DNA of 64,000 nt from Rhizobium sp. Q54 (lineage in GTDB: Bacteria; Pseudomonadota; Alphaproteobacteria; Rhizobiales; Beijerinckiaceae): the NCBI GenBank assembly GCA_945878875.1, contig CAMCUC010000005.1, forward strand, positions 1 to 64,000. Direction: 5' to 3'. The notes beneath the pieces are model-generated. The model was not told where the DNA came from, made no database searches, and saw nothing but the letters and a program-made list of their open reading frames with translations. Position numbers and translations under genes: made by a program. Positions 18,299 through 27,787 of the stretch are shown piece by piece. Every line of letters starts with the position of its first letter. The stretch's first letter is position 1.

Positions 18299-18898
18299 AT
18301 GAGCTTCTCGCTTCCCGATCTTCCCTACGCCTATGACGCGCTCCAGCCCTATATGTCGAAGGAAACTCTGGAATATCACCACGACAAGCATCATCAGGCC
18401 TATGTGACCAACGGCAACAATTTGCTGAAAGGTTCGGAATGGGAAGGCAAAGCGCTGGAAGATGTGGTTCAGGGCTCGTTCGGCAAGAACGCCGGTCTGT
18501 TCAACAATGCCGGCCAGCACTTCAACCATCTGCATTTCTGGAACTGGATGAAGCCCAATGGCGGCGGTTCTATTCCCGGCGAGCTTGAAAAGGCGCTGCT
18601 GGATTCGTTCGGCTCGCTCGACAAGATGAAGGAAGACTTCATCCAGGGCGGCGTGACGCAATTTGGTTCTGGCTGGTGCTGGCTCACCGTCCAGAACGGC
18701 AAGATCGTCGTCACCAAAACCGCCAACGGCGAAAGCCCGCTGGTGCATGGCGGCAAGCCGATTCTGGGCTGCGACGTGTGGGAGCATTCCTATTACATCG
18801 ACTACCGCAACCGTCGTCCCGATTATGTGAAGGCTTTCATTGAAAACCTTGTGAACTGGGAATACGTGGCGCAGATGTATTCGGCGGCCATCAAGTAG
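18299..18898 (+). CDS. sodB: superoxide dismutase [Fe/Mn]
   Basis: Converts superoxide to oxygen and hydrogen peroxide; 199 residues, cytosolic. Family motifs include LEYHHDKHHQAYV (metal ligand His and neighbours), NNAGQHFNHLHFWNWM, FGSGWCWLTV and the metal-binding DVWEHSYYIDYRN. The central GSGWCWL and NNAGQHFNH patterns suit an Fe or cambialistic type; the metal cannot be fixed from sequence alone. The gene ends in a strong intrinsic terminator. Confidence 0.96.
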   Translation: MSFSLPDLPYAYDALQPYMSKETLEYHHDKHHQAYVTNGNNLLKGSEWEGKALEDVVQGSFGKNAGLFNNAGQHFNHLHFWNWMKPNGGGSIPGELEKALLDSFGSLDKMKEDFIQGGVTQFGSGWCWLTVQNGKIVVTKTANGESPLVHGGKPILGCDVWEHSYYIDYRNRRPDYVKAFIENLVNWEYVAQMYSAAIK

Positions 18899-18919
18899 GT
18901 TGATATTTTCAAAATAGAA

Positions 18920-18955
18920 AACGCGGGCCTGCGAACGCGGCCCGCGTTTTTGTTT
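18920..18955 (+). terminator. intrinsic terminator of sodB
   Basis: AAACGCGGGCC pairs with GGCCCGCGTTT around a short loop, followed by TTTTTGTTTGTTT. The stem is GC-rich and the T-run is on the plus strand, as expected for sodB. Confidence 0.92.
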
Positions 18956-18969
18956 GTTTAACGGCCGGG

Positions 18970-19881
18970 TTAAAAATGGCGATTCACGCCAAAGGAAAAC
19001 TTGGTCTCAATTTCTTGCAGTCGCACGTTCATGACGTCGCCGACTGTGGCGTGGCGTTCGACGCCGGTGGAATCGTCATTTGGAATGCTGCCGCTCGTCT
19101 TGACCTTTTTTACCGTCAGTTTTGAGCCGGCCTCTGACGAAAGCATACCAGCCATTTCGCCACGCACAGTCCATGCCTGATCCAGCGCATATTCAAAGCC
19201 GAACCCGAGCATCGGAGAGATGAAGGATTTCGTTCCCGTCATGTCGAAGCCGTTACCCCACACGGGCTGATATGTATTGGTAGGCCCGGGGAATTGTGTT
19301 TGCTCCGTGCGATAAGAGACCTGATTGAAGTTCGCTTTGATTTCCGTGCGCGTGTAGCCAGCCCCAAGTCGCGTGTATAGCAACAGCGCCCCGGCGCCGC
19401 CGCAATCGCACAGCGAGAAGCCGTCAAACGTTTTGCCGATACGGCCGCTTAAAAAGAACTCACGATCCTTTTCATACTCGATGCAATAGGCGAGCGGATC
19501 AATGCGGGTCGCGCAATTCTTCGACGCTTTGGGTCCGTAAACACCCTCAATTTCAAAGCCTATTACGAGTCCGTTTCCAAGCATCCTGTTGCAGCCGGCC
19601 TGCAGGCCTGCGTGGGCGCCAAAAAGATTGGTCTTTTGTTCATCAACATATTCGACAGTCACAAACTCGGTCGTGCTGAGGTTCAAATCGCTGCGCACTG
19701 CCTTTGTGCCAATCTGCGCGCCCGCAAAGCAGCGATTCCAGTCAAATGGCTGTGCAACAGGATTTACCTGCGTCATCACAGGCGCCGGATGGAAAGCCTG
19801 TCGATGTGGAGCCGGCTCGGCGGCGTTAGCAGTGGCGCTCAGCAAGAGCGTAAATATTAGTGGGATAATCTTCTTCTGCAT
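18970..19881 (-). CDS. outer-membrane beta-barrel protein (porin family), paralogue 1
   Basis: A 303-residue protein with a signal peptide (LIFTLLLSATANA) and a C-terminal sequence ending in FSFGVNRHF, the terminal aromatic typical of outer-membrane barrels. The layout resembles Omp25/RopB-type barrels of Hyphomicrobiales (WNRCFAGAQIGTK, FGAHAGLQAGCN, LGAGYTRTEI). It shares with its downstream-encoded neighbour six conserved cysteines: RCFAG, AGCN, NCAT, YCIE and LCDC. It lies 37 bp downstream of that paralogue, so the pair was probably made by tandem duplication. Confidence 0.88.
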   Translation of the reverse strand: MQKKIIPLIFTLLLSATANAAEPAPHRQAFHPAPVMTQVNPVAQPFDWNRCFAGAQIGTKAVRSDLNLSTTEFVTVEYVDEQKTNLFGAHAGLQAGCNRMLGNGLVIGFEIEGVYGPKASKNCATRIDPLAYCIEYEKDREFFLSGRIGKTFDGFSLCDCGGAGALLLYTRLGAGYTRTEIKANFNQVSYRTEQTQFPGPTNTYQPVWGNGFDMTGTKSFISPMLGFGFEYALDQAWTVRGEMAGMLSSEAGSKLTVKKVKTSGSIPNDDSTGVERHATVGDVMNVRLQEIETKFSFGVNRHF

Positions 19882-19917
19882 GATTGCGCCTTCAATACGG
19901 AAAAATCTGACGCGTTA

Positions 19918-20853
19918 TTAAAAAAGCCGGTTCACGCCAAACGTCAGCTTGGTTTCAACTTCGCGAATCTGGACCGGTAGTTTGTCGCCCAAGCTCGGAT
20001 TATACTCGATGCCCGAAGGGTCTTTTGGTAATTTGGCGCCAGGGCCGAATTCAGGGTTCAGGTATCTGAGCTTGTTAACGGTCAGGTTTGACTTGCTTGT
20101 CATTGAAAACATGGTGGTGAAATCGGCGCGAATGCTCCACTGGGGCGTTATGGCTCGTTCAATTCCGATTCCAAACAAAGGAGAAAAGAACGATTTTGAG
20201 CCCTTCAAATCATAGTTTTGCGCCCATTCCGGGACATGCGCATCCGGATTATGATCGGTAATGGTTTTTGGAATGGATACGTAGGAGATCGCATTCACAT
20301 TCATTGAAATATCGGTCTTGGTGTATCCTGCGCCGATGCGGCCATAAACAAGAAGTCCGCCGCCGGTGCATCCGCAGAGAAATGAATCATCGACCACATA
20401 GCCGAAGCGTGTGCTGAGAAAGGCTTCCCGTTCCTTGAATAGGTCTACGCAATAGCTAACCGGATCAGTTTGAGAGCTGCAATCTACCTGGTTTTTCTTC
20501 CCATAGGCGCCTTCAAGTTCGAAGCCGATCAGGAAGCCGTGATCCAGAATCATATTGCAACCGAGCTGAAGGCCACCGATAGGCCCGGTCAGCGTGTCGG
20601 TTGTTTTGCTAATATTTTCGGCGCGATAGAAGGGAGTGCCGGTAATGTCGATGCGGTTATCAACTGTCTTTGTGCCCACATGCATGCCAGCATAGCATCG
20701 ACCCCAGTCAAACGCGCGTGGCGGGGGAGCAGGCGCCAGTTGAGGAACTGCGGCAGGCGCAGGGTAATAAGGAAACGGCGCTAGCTGATCTGCAGCCATG
20801 GCGCCGGTCGCAGTGATTGCGGCCACAAGAAATCCCGCCGTAAGTCTGAACAT
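19918..20853 (-). CDS. outer-membrane beta-barrel protein (porin family), paralogue 2
   Basis: A 311-residue protein with a signal peptide (LVAAITATGAMAADQ) and a proline-rich segment before the barrel, ending LTFGVNRLF. It is clearly paralogous to the next gene, with matching blocks RCYAGMHVGTK, LQLGCNMIL, LIGFELEGAYG, RIGAGYTKT and REVETKLTFGVN, and the same six cysteines. GGAG at a 6-nt spacing favours ATG 20853 over ATG 20859. Base composition is lower in GC than in neighbouring genes. Substrate or role unknown. Confidence 0.88.
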   Translation of the reverse strand: MFRLTAGFLVAAITATGAMAADQLAPFPYYPAPAAVPQLAPAPPPRAFDWGRCYAGMHVGTKTVDNRIDITGTPFYRAENISKTTDTLTGPIGGLQLGCNMILDHGFLIGFELEGAYGKKNQVDCSSQTDPVSYCVDLFKEREAFLSTRFGYVVDDSFLCGCTGGGLLVYGRIGAGYTKTDISMNVNAISYVSIPKTITDHNPDAHVPEWAQNYDLKGSKSFFSPLFGIGIERAITPQWSIRADFTTMFSMTSKSNLTVNKLRYLNPEFGPGAKLPKDPSGIEYNPSLGDKLPVQIREVETKLTFGVNRLF

Positions 20854-20952
20854 GATCATCTCCGAAAAAATTTAAATTCCAATCGAAGATGATTTTGTAC
20901 AATTATGGTTAATGAACCCTATCTCAAAAATCTTGTTACGTTTGATTTGCCA

Positions 20953-20983
20953 ATAAAAAAGCCGGGCGCTCAAGCGCCCGGCG
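20953..20983 (-). terminator. intrinsic terminator of the chemoreceptor gene
   Basis: On the minus strand, GCCGGGCGCTTGAGCGCCCGGC followed by TTTTTTATT lies just after the chemoreceptor stop codon at 21004. The arms are ten base pairs, perfectly matched, with a two-base loop. Confidence 0.92.
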
Positions 20984-21003
20984 ATAATTTATAATTTATA
21001 ATA

Positions 21004-22308
21004 CTACGCGCTGGCGACCGATCTTAAAAAGCGGTCGATCGTCACGTTCACGTGCTCTGTCTGGCGCGCGACGTCGGTGGCGGAACGATGCACTTGCGAT
21101 GCTGCCAGATCGGTTTCGCTAACGGCGGATTTCAGTCCATCCATGCTTCTGGCCGCGCTTTGCGTTTCATCTGCGGCCTCTCCAGCGCTTCGTGAAATTT
21201 CCTTGGTGGCGGAGGATTGTTCTTCCACAGCTACAGCGATTCCGGCGGTAAAGCCCTCCGCTTCCTGCATCGTTGTGGAAATGGATGCAATCGCGCTTAC
21301 AGCGCCTTCCGTTGCCCTTTGAATGGCCGCAACATGCTCTGCAATGCGGTCTGTCGCATGGGCTGTCTGGCTCGCGAGCGATTTCACTTCCTGCGCCACG
21401 ACCGCGAAGCCGCGCCCGGCTTCGCCTGCGCGCGCGGCCTCGATGGCGGCGTTCAGGGCGAGCAGATTTGTTTGCGCGGCGATCGCCTGAATGAGGCCGA
21501 TGATCTCGCCGATCTTGTGCGCCTTGTCGGCCAGACCGTCGATGGTCTGCGTGGTGGCGACCGTGGTGCGCGAGGCCTCGTTTACAGTGTTCCGGGTGCG
21601 CAAGACCTGCGCTTCGATTTCGCGGATAGAGGCGGACAATTCTTCCGATGCGCGCGCCACGGTCAGCACGTAATTTGATGCTTGCGCGGTGGATATGGAG
21701 GCGCTGCTGGCCTGACGCGCGCTCTCGGTCGATGATGTGGCCAGTGAATCGGCGGCTTTCAGCATTTGCGAGCTGTGTCCTGCAACGTCAGTGAGGGCGC
21801 CGCCGACGGTGGCGCGAAACTCTGCGATAAGCGCGTCAATGCGTTGCTGGCGGGCGAGCGCGGCAGCCTCGGACGCGCCCACGCGCTCCAGCAGCGACAC
21901 GCGCTCGCCAAGCCGACCCTTCAGCCGCTCAATGGCCGCGCCGATCTGCGCCAGCTCGGTGGTTGTTCCAAGGTTTGGCACCTCAACGGAAAGGTCGCCG
22001 TCGGACAGGCTGATGAGCGTCTTGCTGAGGGCCGCGACGTTTTCAGCCAGACGCGACATCATCGAGTTCAAAAGTATGACAACGCTTCCCACAATCACCA
22101 AAGCGCCTGTGACGGGAATGATAAAGCTGAAGCTGTCTTCCTCGCCGCCGGTTTGTGACCAGGAGATCATCAAAACGACGAGCAACGCCACCGCCCCGAT
22201 GACCAGACCGCCCTTTCTGGTAATATGCGAGCTGATGGTCGTTCTCCTTGATCCGCCCGGCGCACATACGCCTGAAGCGAAACAATGGGCCACCTTGCTT
22301 AAGACCAA
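21004..22308 (-). CDS. methyl-accepting chemotaxis protein
   Basis: Chemoreceptor of at most 434 residues. Two hydrophobic helices lie near 35-50 and 62-80, separated by only about a dozen residues ([11 protein letters not shown]), so there is almost no periplasmic sensor; the signal is probably sensed in the membrane or cytoplasm. A HAMP-like segment ([17 protein letters not shown]) and a full signalling hairpin follow, with the tip [20 protein letters not shown]. It has no CheR-binding pentapeptide. The listed TTG start at 22308 is doubtful: a good AAGGAG site (22244-22249) stands before an ATC codon at 22236, which would give 410 residues. Confidence 0.93.
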   Translation of the reverse strand: MVLSKVAHCFASGVCAPGGSRRTTISSHITRKGGLVIGAVALLVVLMISWSQTGGEEDSFSFIIPVTGALVIVGSVVILLNSMMSRLAENVAALSKTLISLSDGDLSVEVPNLGTTTELAQIGAAIERLKGRLGERVSLLERVGASEAAALARQQRIDALIAEFRATVGGALTDVAGHSSQMLKAADSLATSSTESARQASSASISTAQASNYVLTVARASEELSASIREIEAQVLRTRNTVNEASRTTVATTQTIDGLADKAHKIGEIIGLIQAIAAQTNLLALNAAIEAARAGEAGRGFAVVAQEVKSLASQTAHATDRIAEHVAAIQRATEGAVSAIASISTTMQEAEGFTAGIAVAVEEQSSATKEISRSAGEAADETQSAARSMDGLKSAVSETDLAASQVHRSATDVARQTEHVNVTIDRFLRSVASA

Positions 22309-22322
22309 GTAAAATTCTTGTC

Positions 22323-23171
22323 TCAGGCCGACACCCTGGAAAAGTCCAGGCTCGCTCCAGCTCTCGCCAGCAGATCGGGGAAGACGTTCCCCAGCAGAAA
22401 ATCAAGCTCCTGCTCGCGGGTAATCGTCACCGGATCAAGCTCCGCCAGCGCGTCGTCGATCCGTCCTGGATGGCACATCACCAGATGCCGGGGGCCGGGG
22501 GCGCGCAGATAACTTTCAAAGTCGGACGCATAGTCACGCGCCGGATCGAACGCCGAGAAGCCCGCAAAGCCCTCGTTTACCGCAAAGCCCCGGCTCCGGG
22601 CGGCCTTGGCGAACCCGTGGGCGAACCATGCCAGCAGCAGCGCCTTCTTCGTCTCCACACCCCGCGCAAGGATGCGGGATGGCTTGTCGGCGCTGTCGCG
22701 CAGCCACACCCGGCCTGCCCAGCCGCGTCGCTCCATTTCCGCCAGCAGCAGGCCGCGAATGGAGCGGAACGTATGGACATGCTGGTGGCCATCGACGAAG
22801 TCGGGCGTGCGGTCCATCGCGGACTCGAACGAATCAAACTGGCGCGCGATCTCGGCGGCGACTTCACCAGCCATTGCTTGCGGGAGATTCCGCTGACGCA
22901 GATAAAAGCCAACCCCGGGCAATTTGCCTTGCGGCGCAAGATTGGGCGCACTGGCCAGCGGGGCGCCCACAGTCAGGTTCAGGTGAACGCCTATCTGGGC
23001 ATGGTCGAGATAAGGCGCCAGCAAAGGCGCAGCATTTGGCCAGTCAGGCAGGTTGGTCATGGCACCCGTGGCGTTGATGCGCCGCGCCGCCAAAGCCTGC
23101 CGGATGCCGGCGCTCACGGCTGGAGAAAGCCCGTAATCGTCCGCACAGAGAACAAACGAGAAGTCCGACAT
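22323..23171 (-). CDS. ChbG/HpnK family deacetylase
   Basis: A 282-residue YdjC-fold carbohydrate deacetylase. Typical features are [15 protein letters not shown] at the N-terminus (metal-binding Asp pair), IGVHLNLT near residue 81, [12 protein letters not shown] near 125 and the C-terminal MCHPGRIDD. HpnK members act in hopanoid side-chain synthesis and ChbG on chitooligosaccharides; the sequence does not decide between them. It is divergent from a GT2 glycosyltransferase gene, which suggests a shared role in glycolipid modification. Confidence 0.9.
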   Translation of the reverse strand: MSDFSFVLCADDYGLSPAVSAGIRQALAARRINATGAMTNLPDWPNAAPLLAPYLDHAQIGVHLNLTVGAPLASAPNLAPQGKLPGVGFYLRQRNLPQAMAGEVAAEIARQFDSFESAMDRTPDFVDGHQHVHTFRSIRGLLLAEMERRGWAGRVWLRDSADKPSRILARGVETKKALLLAWFAHGFAKAARSRGFAVNEGFAGFSAFDPARDYASDFESYLRAPGPRHLVMCHPGRIDDALAELDPVTITREQELDFLLGNVFPDLLARAGASLDFSRVSA

Positions 23172-23307
23172 GCTGCCTCATGCTCGAAAGCGCCTCGTCC
23201 CGCATAGCACGCACGCGGGGGATTGCGCGAGGCCTCCCCTTTGCGCATAGCTCTTGTGCAACACTTCCGGGTCCTGTGACCCATGCCGGGCGAAAACGGA
23301 CGCTTCC

Positions 23308-24303
23308 ATGACCTCTCTCTCCGAAACCGCCGCTCCTGAACTGACCGTGATCGTGCCTATGTATAACGAGGCCGAGAACCTGTCTCCTTTGTTGGCGCGG
23401 CTGACGCCTGTCCTGGAGCACTGCGTCGCCTCTTATGAGATCTTCTTTGTCGACGACGGCTCCAGCGACGAGACCCTGCTGGCCCTGCGTCAGGCCAACC
23501 TGTCCGACCCGCGTTTGCGGGCGATTTCGTTCAGCCGCAACTTTGGCAAGGAGATCGCGATTGCAGCGGGCCTCGACCATGCGCGCGGCGAGGCTGTCGT
23601 CATTATGGATGCGGACCTTCAGCACCCTCCGGAAATGATTGAGACGTTCGTGGAGCGTTGGCGTGAGGGCTATCAAAACGTCTACGGTCAGCGTGTGGAC
23701 CGCACCGCTGACAGCGCGCTGCGGCGTTTGCTGACGCTGCGTTTCTACAAACTGTTCGCTTCTTTTGGCGAAACCGCGCTGCCGCCAGGGGCCGGCGATT
23801 TCCGCCTGCTGGACGCCCAGGCCGTTGAGGCCTTGCGCGCCATGCCCGAGCGTGCGCGCTTCTCAAAAGGGCTTTACGCGTGGATCGGCTTTCGCTCCAT
23901 CGGCGTGCCGTTTGAAGTTGCCGAGCGCGCGTTTGGCGAATCCAAATTCAGCTATCGCAAGCTCACGCGCTTTGCGCTCGACGGCCTGATGTCGTTCTCG
24001 ACCCTGCCGCTGATGGTGTGGACCTATGTCGGAACGGTGATTGCCATCGGAGCCCTTGCCATGGCGGTTTATTTCATCATGCAGACGATTACGGTCGGCG
24101 CGGACGTGCCGGGCTACGCCTCGCTGATTGTGTCGATCATGTTCTTCTCCGGCGTGCAATTGATGTCGCTGGGGATACTTGGCGAATATGTGGGCCGCAT
24201 ATTTGCGGAGGTGAAGCGCAGGCCGTTGTATCTTGTGGCTGAGCGCGTGGGCGTCGAGGCTGATTCCTCGCCCATTGGCCGCACCCGGAAATCGTCTCCT
24301 TGA
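23308..24303 (+). CDS. GT2 family glycosyltransferase (polyprenyl-phosphate type)
   Basis: A 331-residue enzyme with the catalytic domain of DPM1/ArnC/GtrB-like transferases: VIVPMYNEAENLSPLL, VDDGSSDETL, FGKEIAIAAGLDHA and MDADLQHPPEM. Two C-terminal transmembrane helices (TYVGTVIAIGALAMAVYFIM and a second near 275-295) anchor it. Such enzymes load a sugar onto undecaprenyl phosphate for lipid A or glycan decoration. The ATG at 23308 matches the conserved start. The gene abuts murJ. Confidence 0.92.
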   Translation: MTSLSETAAPELTVIVPMYNEAENLSPLLARLTPVLEHCVASYEIFFVDDGSSDETLLALRQANLSDPRLRAISFSRNFGKEIAIAAGLDHARGEAVVIMDADLQHPPEMIETFVERWREGYQNVYGQRVDRTADSALRRLLTLRFYKLFASFGETALPPGAGDFRLLDAQAVEALRAMPERARFSKGLYAWIGFRSIGVPFEVAERAFGESKFSYRKLTRFALDGLMSFSTLPLMVWTYVGTVIAIGALAMAVYFIMQTITVGADVPGYASLIVSIMFFSGVQLMSLGILGEYVGRIFAEVKRRPLYLVAERVGVEADSSPIGRTRKSSP

Positions 24304-24305
24304 GC

Positions 24306-25877
24306 ATGCTGCGCAGTCTGGCCTCAGTCAGCGGGTTCACTTTGCTCTCGCGCGCAACAGGCTTTGCGCGGGACGTGATGATGGGCGCGGCTTTGGGCGC
24401 GGGCGCGCTGGCGGATGCTTTCACCATCGCTTTCCGGCTGCCCAATCATTTCCGCGCTATCTTCGGCGAGGGCGCGTTTAACGCCGCCTATGTGCCAACC
24501 TATGCGCGGGCGCTGGAAGGCGCGGGTGCGGAGCAGGCCAAACAATTCTCGGCGCAGATTTTCACGCTGCTTCTGGGTTCGCAAGTTATACTGCTGGCGC
24601 TGGCTTTGCTCTTCACCCGCGAGCTGCTTGGCCTGCTGGCGCCCGGACTTGATCCCGGATCGGCGACCTATCAGCACGCGCTTTTGATGACGCGGATCAC
24701 GTTCCCCTATCTGCTGTGCGTCACGCTGGTCACGCTGCTGTCGGGCACAATGAACGCGCACGGGCGCTTTGCGGCAGCGGCTTTTGCGCCTGTGCTGCTG
24801 AACCTTTCGATCATCGCCTGCCTTGCGCTTGTGGCAATGTTTCCCGATGCAGGCATTGCCGCCAGCGTCGGCGTGCTGATTGCGGGCTTGCTGGAACTGG
24901 CTTTGATGATCGTCGTGGCCCGGCGGGCGGGCGTGTTGCAAATGCTGGCGCGTCCGCGATGGGGCGAGCATGTGCGGCGCTTTTTCAAGACGTTTCTGCC
25001 AGCCGTCATTGGCTCGGCTGGCGTGCAGATCGCGCTGTTCGCCGATACGATCATCGGCTCGATGTTGCCGACGGGCGGCATGGCGTCGATCTATTACGCA
25101 GACCGCATTTATCAGCTTCCCATCGGCGTGATTGGCATTGCGGCGGGCGCCGTGCTGTTGCCGGAGATGAGCCGCCGCTTTGCCGCCAATGACGCGTCCG
25201 GCGCGCTGGAGGCGCAGAACCGCACGATGGCGTTGACGATTGCGCTGTCCGCCCCGTTCTTCGTGGCGTTTCTCACCATTCCCGATCTCATCATGGCGGG
25301 CGTGTTCCAGCGCGGCGCGTTCAGCGCGGAGGCCGCGCAGGCGTCCGCCCGTGTGCTTGCAGCTTATGGAACAGGCTTGCTGGCCGTCGTGCTGATCCGC
25401 TCTGCGATTGCGAGCTTTCAGGCGCGCGGCGACACCATGACGCCGATGAAAATTGCGCTTGCCGCAGTGGCGTTGAACGTGGCGCTCAAGATCGTTTTGT
25501 TTGAGCCGCTGGGCGCCTCCGGCCTTGCTCTGGCGACCGCAATCGGGGCCTGGCTGAACTTCGCGCTGCTCATGATCTTCGCCATCCGGCGCGGCGACAT
25601 GAAGATTGATAAAATCACCACACGCGTCGCCATCGCCGCAACATGCGCGAGCGTTCTTTTGGCAGTTGTGACGCTCATAGGGCGCGATTTCAGCGGCGTG
25701 CTTGCTGCACGGATCAGCACGGCTTTCGCCTCGGAGATTGAGCTGATCGGGCTTATGCTGATCGGCGCCCTCGCTTATGGCGGCGCGCTGCTGGCGTTAT
25801 TGCCGCTGCTGGGCATACGCTTGAGTCAACTAAAACCGCTGCGACGCAGACCCAACAACGACGCGAGCCAGCTCTAG
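24306..25877 (+). CDS. murJ: lipid II flippase MurJ
   Basis: Integral membrane flippase (about 523 residues, roughly 14 transmembrane helices) moving lipid II across the inner membrane for peptidoglycan synthesis. The N-terminal LASVSGFTLLSRATGFARD and the block FRLPNHFRAIFGEGAFNAAYVP are hallmark MurJ sequences. It follows the glycosyltransferase by 2 bp; TTG 24300 would give an overlap, while ATG 24306 is the more usual start. Confidence 0.95.
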   Translation: MLRSLASVSGFTLLSRATGFARDVMMGAALGAGALADAFTIAFRLPNHFRAIFGEGAFNAAYVPTYARALEGAGAEQAKQFSAQIFTLLLGSQVILLALALLFTRELLGLLAPGLDPGSATYQHALLMTRITFPYLLCVTLVTLLSGTMNAHGRFAAAAFAPVLLNLSIIACLALVAMFPDAGIAASVGVLIAGLLELALMIVVARRAGVLQMLARPRWGEHVRRFFKTFLPAVIGSAGVQIALFADTIIGSMLPTGGMASIYYADRIYQLPIGVIGIAAGAVLLPEMSRRFAANDASGALEAQNRTMALTIALSAPFFVAFLTIPDLIMAGVFQRGAFSAEAAQASARVLAAYGTGLLAVVLIRSAIASFQARGDTMTPMKIALAAVALNVALKIVLFEPLGASGLALATAIGAWLNFALLMIFAIRRGDMKIDKITTRVAIAATCASVLLAVVTLIGRDFSGVLAARISTAFASEIELIGLMLIGALAYGGALLALLPLLGIRLSQLKPLRRRPNNDASQL

Positions 25878-25916
25878 GCATCCAAACTCATACCCGGCAT
25901 CTGGAAAATTCGCACC

Positions 25917-26783
25917 ATGAACGCACTCGTCATCGCCCGCACCATCGCCGACCTTCGCGCCCATGTGGCGGCGTGGAAGCAAGCGGGCGAGCGCGTGGCG
26001 CTTGTTCCCACCATGGGCGCTCTGCATGCAGGACACATCGCGTTGACGCAGCATGCGCGCGCGCACTCAAAGGCGCAGCGCGTTATCGTGTCGATCTTCG
26101 TCAACCCGACGCAATTTGCCCCTCACGAAGACTTCAGCAAATATCCGCGCACGTTTGAGGCCGACGTTGAAAAGCTCACCGCTGCAGGCGTTGATCTTGT
26201 TTATGCGCCCACCGCCGAACAGATGTACCCGCAAGGCTTCGCCACCACCATTGCGCTCAACGGTCCAGCGCTCGCCGATCTCGAAGACCGCTTCCGCCCG
26301 ACGCATTTTGCAGGCGTGGCCACCATCGTCGCAAAGCTGTTTACGCAGGCCATGCCGGACGTGGCGATCTTCGGCCAGAAGGATTACCAGCAGCTTGCCG
26401 TCATCGCCCGCATGACGCGCGATCTCGATCTGCCGGTGCAGGTGATCGGCATGGAGACCGTGCGCGAGAGCGACGGGCTCGCACTGTCCTCGCGCAACGT
26501 ATATCTGAGCGCAGAGCACCGCGCGCTCGCGCCTGTGCTCCACACTACGATGCAGGCCTGCACGCAACGTATTGCGGCGGGCGAAGCTTTCGAGTCCGTG
26601 CTGGATGCAGGCCGCAGCGCAATCACGAAGGCGGGCTTCGCGCTGGACTATCTCGAATTGCGCGATGCGGATAATCTGGGCGCGGCAGACAGCGCCCAAA
26701 AGCTGCGCCTGCTGGTGGCCGCGCGCATTGGCGCGACGCGGCTCATTGACAATATCGACGTCCCGCTTCCCCGGAGAGCATGA
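25917..26783 (+). CDS. panC: pantothenate synthetase
   Basis: ATP-dependent condensation of pantoate with beta-alanine, the last step of vitamin B5 synthesis; 288 residues, cytosolic. The HIGH-like motif is MGALHAGHIALTQHA near residues 33-47. Other family blocks are VSIFVNPTQFAPHEDFSKYPR, FGQKDYQQLAVI and DGLALSSRN. The stop overlaps the panB start, so the two genes form an operon. Confidence 0.96.
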   Translation: MNALVIARTIADLRAHVAAWKQAGERVALVPTMGALHAGHIALTQHARAHSKAQRVIVSIFVNPTQFAPHEDFSKYPRTFEADVEKLTAAGVDLVYAPTAEQMYPQGFATTIALNGPALADLEDRFRPTHFAGVATIVAKLFTQAMPDVAIFGQKDYQQLAVIARMTRDLDLPVQVIGMETVRESDGLALSSRNVYLSAEHRALAPVLHTTMQACTQRIAAGEAFESVLDAGRSAITKAGFALDYLELRDADNLGAADSAQKLRLLVAARIGATRLIDNIDVPLPRRA

Positions 26784-27598
26784 TGGCCATTGTTGCAGAC
26801 CAGAAGCCCCTGAAGCTCGGCGATTTCGCAAAGATGCGCGCGACTGGCGAGAAGATCGCCATGCTCACCTGCTATGATTCCTCATTCGCCAGCCTGCTTG
26901 AGCGCGCTGGCGTCGAGATGCTGCTGGTGGGCGATTCGCTGGGCAATGTCTTGCAGGGCCATGGCTCCACTTTGCCCGTCACCATGGAGCATATGGAATA
27001 TCACACCGCCTGCGTGGCCCGCGCCGCAAGGCGGGCGATGGTGATCGCCGACATGCCGTTTGGCTCCTATCAGGAGAGCCCCGGTCAGGCGATGCGGAAT
27101 GCTTCGCGCCTGATGGCGGCGGGCGCGCACATTGTGAAGCTGGAGGGCGGCGCCGTCATGGTCGAGACCGTGCGGTTTCTGGTCGAGCGTGGCGTGCCGG
27201 TTTGCGCCCATACCGGCCTGACGCCACAATCGGTGAACCAGCTTGGCGGCTATCGCATACAGGGCGCCAATGCTGATTCCGCAGCCGTCATGATGGCTGA
27301 CGCCAAAGCGCTGGAGGATGCGGGCGCGGCCCTGATGGTGATCGAGATGATCCCGGCGGCCCTTGGCGCGCAGATCACAAAAAGCCTCTCGCGCATGGCC
27401 ACAATCGGCATCGGCGCCGGAGCCGATTGCGACGGACAGGTGCTGGTGCTGCACGACATGATAGGCGTCTATCCGGGCAAGAAGCCGCGCTTTACCAAGG
27501 ACTTCATGGCTGGCGCCGCCAGTATCGAGGAGGCTGTGTCGCGCTACGTTCAGGCAGTGAAATCGGGCGCGTTCCCGGCGCCGGTGAATTGCTACTGA
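26783..27598 (+). CDS. panB: 3-methyl-2-oxobutanoate hydroxymethyltransferase
   Basis: Makes ketopantoate from alpha-ketoisovalerate, using methylene-tetrahydrofolate; 271 residues. Conserved blocks: MLTCYDSSFASLLERAGVE, LLVGDSLGNVLQGH, ADMPFGSYQ, VKLEGG and CAHTGLTPQSVNQLGGY. The ATGs at 26780 and 26783 are both usable; GGAG at 26773 favours the second. It directly follows panC. Confidence 0.96.
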   Translation: MAIVADQKPLKLGDFAKMRATGEKIAMLTCYDSSFASLLERAGVEMLLVGDSLGNVLQGHGSTLPVTMEHMEYHTACVARAARRAMVIADMPFGSYQESPGQAMRNASRLMAAGAHIVKLEGGAVMVETVRFLVERGVPVCAHTGLTPQSVNQLGGYRIQGANADSAAVMMADAKALEDAGAALMVIEMIPAALGAQITKSLSRMATIGIGAGADCDGQVLVLHDMIGVYPGKKPRFTKDFMAGAASIEEAVSRYVQAVKSGAFPAPVNCY

Positions 27599-27715
27599 GA
27601 TAGGCGGCGGGAAGTCCTGGACTTTAGTATCGTGACGTCGGCGCGTTCAGGTGCGAAGCTTTGGGAGAAGGCGCCCTTGCCCGCGTCCCAAAAAAGTACA
27701 AAGGTTCAATCCTCT

Positions 27716-27734
27716 GGATCGTACAGGACGATCC
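27716..27734. promoter_or_regulatory. 7-bp inverted repeat upstream of the ABC transporter operon
   Basis: GGATCGT and ACGATCC form a perfect inverted repeat with a 5-bp spacer, about 54 bp before the start of the binding-protein gene. The position suits an operator or the edge of a leader hairpin. Around it, from 27599 to 27787, no gene is seen; a weak TTTGGGA/TCCCAAA pairing lies at about 27659-27692. Confidence 0.45.
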
Positions 27735-27787
27735 GAGCGGGGCGCTAACATGCGTGTCGCAAAAATGCTCTTCGTAGGAGGGGAAGC

